Notes under the pieces: generated by a model
Databases searched by the model: none
Told to the model about the DNA's origin: nothing
Seen by the model: only the letters and a program-made list of their open reading frames with translations
Position numbers and translations under genes: made by a program
Part shown: in pieces, positions 62,693 to 64,000 of the stretch
Layout of the letters: each line of letters begins with the position of its first letter
How positions within the stretch are numbered: the stretch's first letter is position 1
From: Pirellulales bacterium
GTDB taxonomy: Bacteria > Planctomycetota > Planctomycetia > Pirellulales > PALSA-1355
Reading direction: 5' to 3'
Assembly: GCA_022844125.1 (NCBI GenBank)
Contig: JALHMI010000009.1
Span: 285,111 to 349,110 of the forward strand
DNA: 64,000 bases

Positions 62693-63817
62693 TTAGCTAG
62701 ATGCGAAGATGCGGAATGTCCAACTTTTCGGCGAACGATTCGCACGCGTTATGCGACGCTTCCTGCAACCCATCGTGATTACGCAGACGAAGCCCGTGCC
62801 AGCCAGAATGATGCTGGACGGCTCAGGAACACTTAGCATCGTCTGTTCAATCCATGGTATGTATGGACGAATATCTAAGGAATAGGTGCCCGACTCATAA
62901 CCGTGCCCATTAGTACTTGATGAGAGTACGCCAACCAAGTTCATGACACCATTCACATCAACGTAGTTCGACGAACCACTGTCACCATCTTCTCCTTTTG
63001 CGTCATAGTAGTCATACGTGGCCGTTCCTGGTGAGGAAAACAGGGTTGAGAAGTTAGAACCCTGCAACAACTCCGCCGATTCATACAGTCGGCTTACCGA
63101 ACCTCTTCTCAGCGTGTCATTTACCAATGGCGAGCCGACCGCGCTGGAAACCCCATATCCAACATGATAGAGCTTAGTCGTCGCCGCGATGTTAAAGGTC
63201 TCCGCCCAAGAAGTCATAGAACCCTGGTAAAGGGGCGCGGGCTGTATGCCGACTACGGCATTCGGAATGTATACGAGAGCTAAATCGACGTTGGAATCGC
63301 CGGCGTAATAATAAGGACTACTCTCATCTCGCCATCCAGGATGAATGAACACTTGCCCCGGCTGAACCGTGATTCCCCATTGGTCCATGAATGAACGGCC
63401 TCCTGCTGTCCCAAATCCAAGTAAAGTCGGCGTCCAGGTCTCTCCATCCAGGAAAAACAGGTGTGCGCTCGTGATCGCCCAGTGCGGATCTATCAGTGTC
63501 ATTGACCCGCGAAATCTGTCTTGTGTATCAGCGGCTCGCGTCGCACGGACAAATCCGGATGCCTGAAATCGGGCTTGATTTCCTAGGGCAATGTATTCAG
63601 CATTCGTGGCTCCGTTACCCGGCGCGTGCATTAACTCGCCGAAACAAGAGGCAGCGAACGGATGGAACAACAAAGTCACTACGCAAGCTGAGAGTTTTCC
63701 AATTCTAAAAACAACACAAAGCGAGGTGTTCTCGCCGAAGTTGCTGAACGAGCACATTAAGACGTAACTCCAGCTGCTAGTACCAGTGAGATTGGCGTCG
63801 CTACCGGCCGGACTCAT
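62693..63817 (-). CDS. Secreted trypsin-like serine protease with PEP-CTERM signal
   Basis: Up to 374 residues. A signal-like stretch lies at residues 41-58 (KLSACVVTLLFHPFAASC). The catalytic triad of the trypsin fold is His119 (ITSAH), Asp178 (NVDLALV) and Ser280 (GEDGDSGSS). The C-terminal sorting signal VPEPSSIILAGTGFVCVITM then CRKRR fits PEP-CTERM, followed by an extra basic tail of about 18 residues. The real start may be an internal Met (MCSFSN, residue 21). Chromosomal style and the last gene of the window. Confidence 0.83.
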   Translation of the reverse strand: MSPAGSDANLTGTSSWSYVLMCSFSNFGENTSLCVVFRIGKLSACVVTLLFHPFAASCFGELMHAPGNGATNAEYIALGNQARFQASGFVRATRAADTQDRFRGSMTLIDPHWAITSAHLFFLDGETWTPTLLGFGTAGGRSFMDQWGITVQPGQVFIHPGWRDESSPYYYAGDSNVDLALVYIPNAVVGIQPAPLYQGSMTSWAETFNIAATTKLYHVGYGVSSAVGSPLVNDTLRRGSVSRLYESAELLQGSNFSTLFSSPGTATYDYYDAKGEDGDSGSSNYVDVNGVMNLVGVLSSSTNGHGYESGTYSLDIRPYIPWIEQTMLSVPEPSSIILAGTGFVCVITMGCRKRRITRANRSPKSWTFRIFASS

Positions 63818-63960
63818 TTATGGCCTCCCCATCTATTCACAGTCACGGAGATTCTTCGACGAGCAGCTTATTCTTGCTGAACTGAACCTACCCACGTTTT
63901 GTGGGCGCGCTGTGGAATTAAATGAGGGACATTGGTGTTAGGTTTGGGTTACTAGGTTGG

Positions 63961-63996
63961 TGACCCGCGAGACCCTTCCCAGGTCTCGCGCGGTCA
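63961..63996. repeat. Long hairpin at the window end
   Basis: GCGAGACC (63967-63974) and GGTCTCGC (63982-63989) pair around a 7-base loop, with outer TGACC/GGTCA extending the stem. It may be a terminator or protein-binding repeat upstream of the protease gene; no gene is in the last 180 bases. Confidence 0.5.
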
Positions 63997-64000
63997 CAAT

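Overview
The window looks like chromosome from a planctomycete (Pirellulales-like) carrying a large inserted mobile element. Reasons: a secreted serine protease ending in a PEP-CTERM sorting signal (62.7-63.8 kb), a complete kdp-mrp ion transport cluster, tRNA/tmRNA 3'-end-like repeats each followed by a short broken 'DPDL...W...L...IR' coding fragment, and several small protein families that I associate with planctomycete mobile elements. This assignment is inference from protein style; there is no rRNA in the window.

Region 1 (1-7.5 kb) is a copper/silver resistance cluster: the tail of a probable efflux adaptor, a very long CusA-type RND pump, a Cys-rich lipoprotein, a secreted Cys/His protein, a copper-storage four-helix-bundle protein (Csp/DUF326) and a decayed, truncated CopA P-type ATPase. 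Region 2 (7.5-29 kb) is bounded by two copies of a perfect 20-bp repeat resembling the 3' end of a tRNA or tmRNA. It carries kdpFABCDE plus a tiny extra membrane ORF (K+ uptake), a seven-gene mrpABCDEFG Na+/H+ antiporter operon, a Na+/Ca2+ exchanger family protein, two short-chain dehydrogenases and a trehalose-synthase-like GH13 enzyme. Together these read as a salt, pH and osmotic stress module.

Region 3 (29-62.6 kb) is a composite mobile element. Its left part has tandem small unknown proteins, a zinc-ribbon protein, PC4-like, DUF7249-like and DUF6573-like accessory proteins, a MobC-like protein, a MobF/TrwC relaxase, a VirD4/TraD-type coupling protein and a tyrosine integrase. Its right part has a plasmid replicon (RepA, six iterons, ParA and a partner), more PC4-like proteins, a DUF932 protein and a DUF2726 nuclease. 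I see no type IV secretion channel, so it appears mobilizable rather than self-transmissible.

The cargo of region 3 holds the two most interesting items. The first is a seven-gene minus-strand operon (41.9-54.0 kb) that mixes BREX-type-3-like parts (DUF499 ATPase, PglZ, DUF1156 methyltransferase) with a SNF2-type helicase, an unassigned 167-aa protein, an HNH nuclease and an HTH regulator. The second is a 1.4-kb stretch without a convincing gene (54.9-56.3 kb). On the minus strand it folds into a dense set of perfect hairpins, five with GNRA loops. It ends in an intrinsic terminator about 20-30 nt before the start of a 247-aa protein of unknown function. This looks like a giant ornate noncoding RNA, or giant attenuated leader, paired with its own ORF.

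All assignments come from reading the sequence and remembered family features; no database or folding search was run.
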